The translations under genes and the position numbers were made by a program. DNA of 64,000 bases from Triplophysa rosa (lineage: Eukaryota; Chordata; Actinopteri; Cypriniformes; Nemacheilidae), in NCBI RefSeq assembly GCF_024868665.1, contig NC_079899.1, positions 26,248,195-26,312,194 on the forward strand, in the 5' to 3' direction. The notes under the pieces were generated by a model, which ran no database searches, was not told the DNA's origin, and was given only the letters and a program-made list of their open reading frames with translations. Below, piece by piece: positions 63,902 through 64,000 of this stretch (positions are counted from its first letter, which is position 1; the number at the start of each line of letters is the position of its first letter).

Positions 63902-64000
63902 GTAAGTGTCCTGCGCTGGCGGCCGCTACAGCGTCTGATCCTCACAGTCCACCGCAGCTATGGCAACCAGAAGTGAAGCGATTACAGCGTCTCTGAAACG

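Overview
The window is vertebrate nuclear DNA, almost certainly from a teleost fish and probably a cypriniform. The evidence is three split genes with GT/AG introns, plus a dense load of fish-type mobile elements: L2-like LINEs, a DIRS-type tyrosine-recombinase retrotransposon, many short hAT-like elements with 8-bp target-site duplications (TSDs), and CA/GA/CT microsatellites. Nothing prokaryotic, viral or CRISPR-like was found.

Three protein-coding genes were assembled exon by exon, with every splice phase checked. HAO1 (glycolate oxidase, minus strand, 10539-30790) has 8 exons and encodes 369 aa, ending in the peroxisomal signal SKI. TMX4 (ER thioredoxin-related membrane protein, minus strand, 36549-41907) has 8 exons and encodes 299 aa with a CPAC active site. 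PLCB1 (phospholipase C beta 1, plus strand, starts 43329) contributes its first 12 coding exons, covering the PH domain, the EF hands and the first half of the catalytic X box, and runs off the right edge. The order and orientation HAO1< TMX4< PLCB1> match human 20p12. TMX4 and PLCB1 are head to head, about 1.4 kb apart.

Layout. 1-2391 is a decayed L2-like LINE. 2392-10538 is intergenic and repeat-rich: a 55-bp satellite inside an inverted-repeat element at 3747-4515, and hAT-like elements at 6456, 7822 and 9346. 10539-30790 is HAO1, whose introns hold a 917-bp hAT-like element, a nested inverted-repeat/hAT composite (12.7-15.4 kb), a DIRS element nested inside a hAT-like element (19.5-26.2 kb) and a second LINE (27.4-29.3 kb). 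30791-36548 is intergenic, with a 397-bp hAT-like element and a 2.6-kb CACTGTAAAAA-type element containing a ~128-bp triplication. 36549-41925 is TMX4. 41926-43328 is the shared upstream region. 43329-64000 is PLCB1 with intronic repeats.

No previously undescribed system is evident. The genes are ordinary and do not form a pathway together: peroxisomal glycolate oxidation, ER redox folding and Gq-coupled phosphoinositide signalling. The most interesting structure lies in the mobile elements (nesting, a TIR turned into a satellite, a paralogous empty/filled insertion site) and in small gene details: TMX4 CPAC, a (CT)n tract used as a polypyrimidine tract, and a one-residue PLCB1 insertion.
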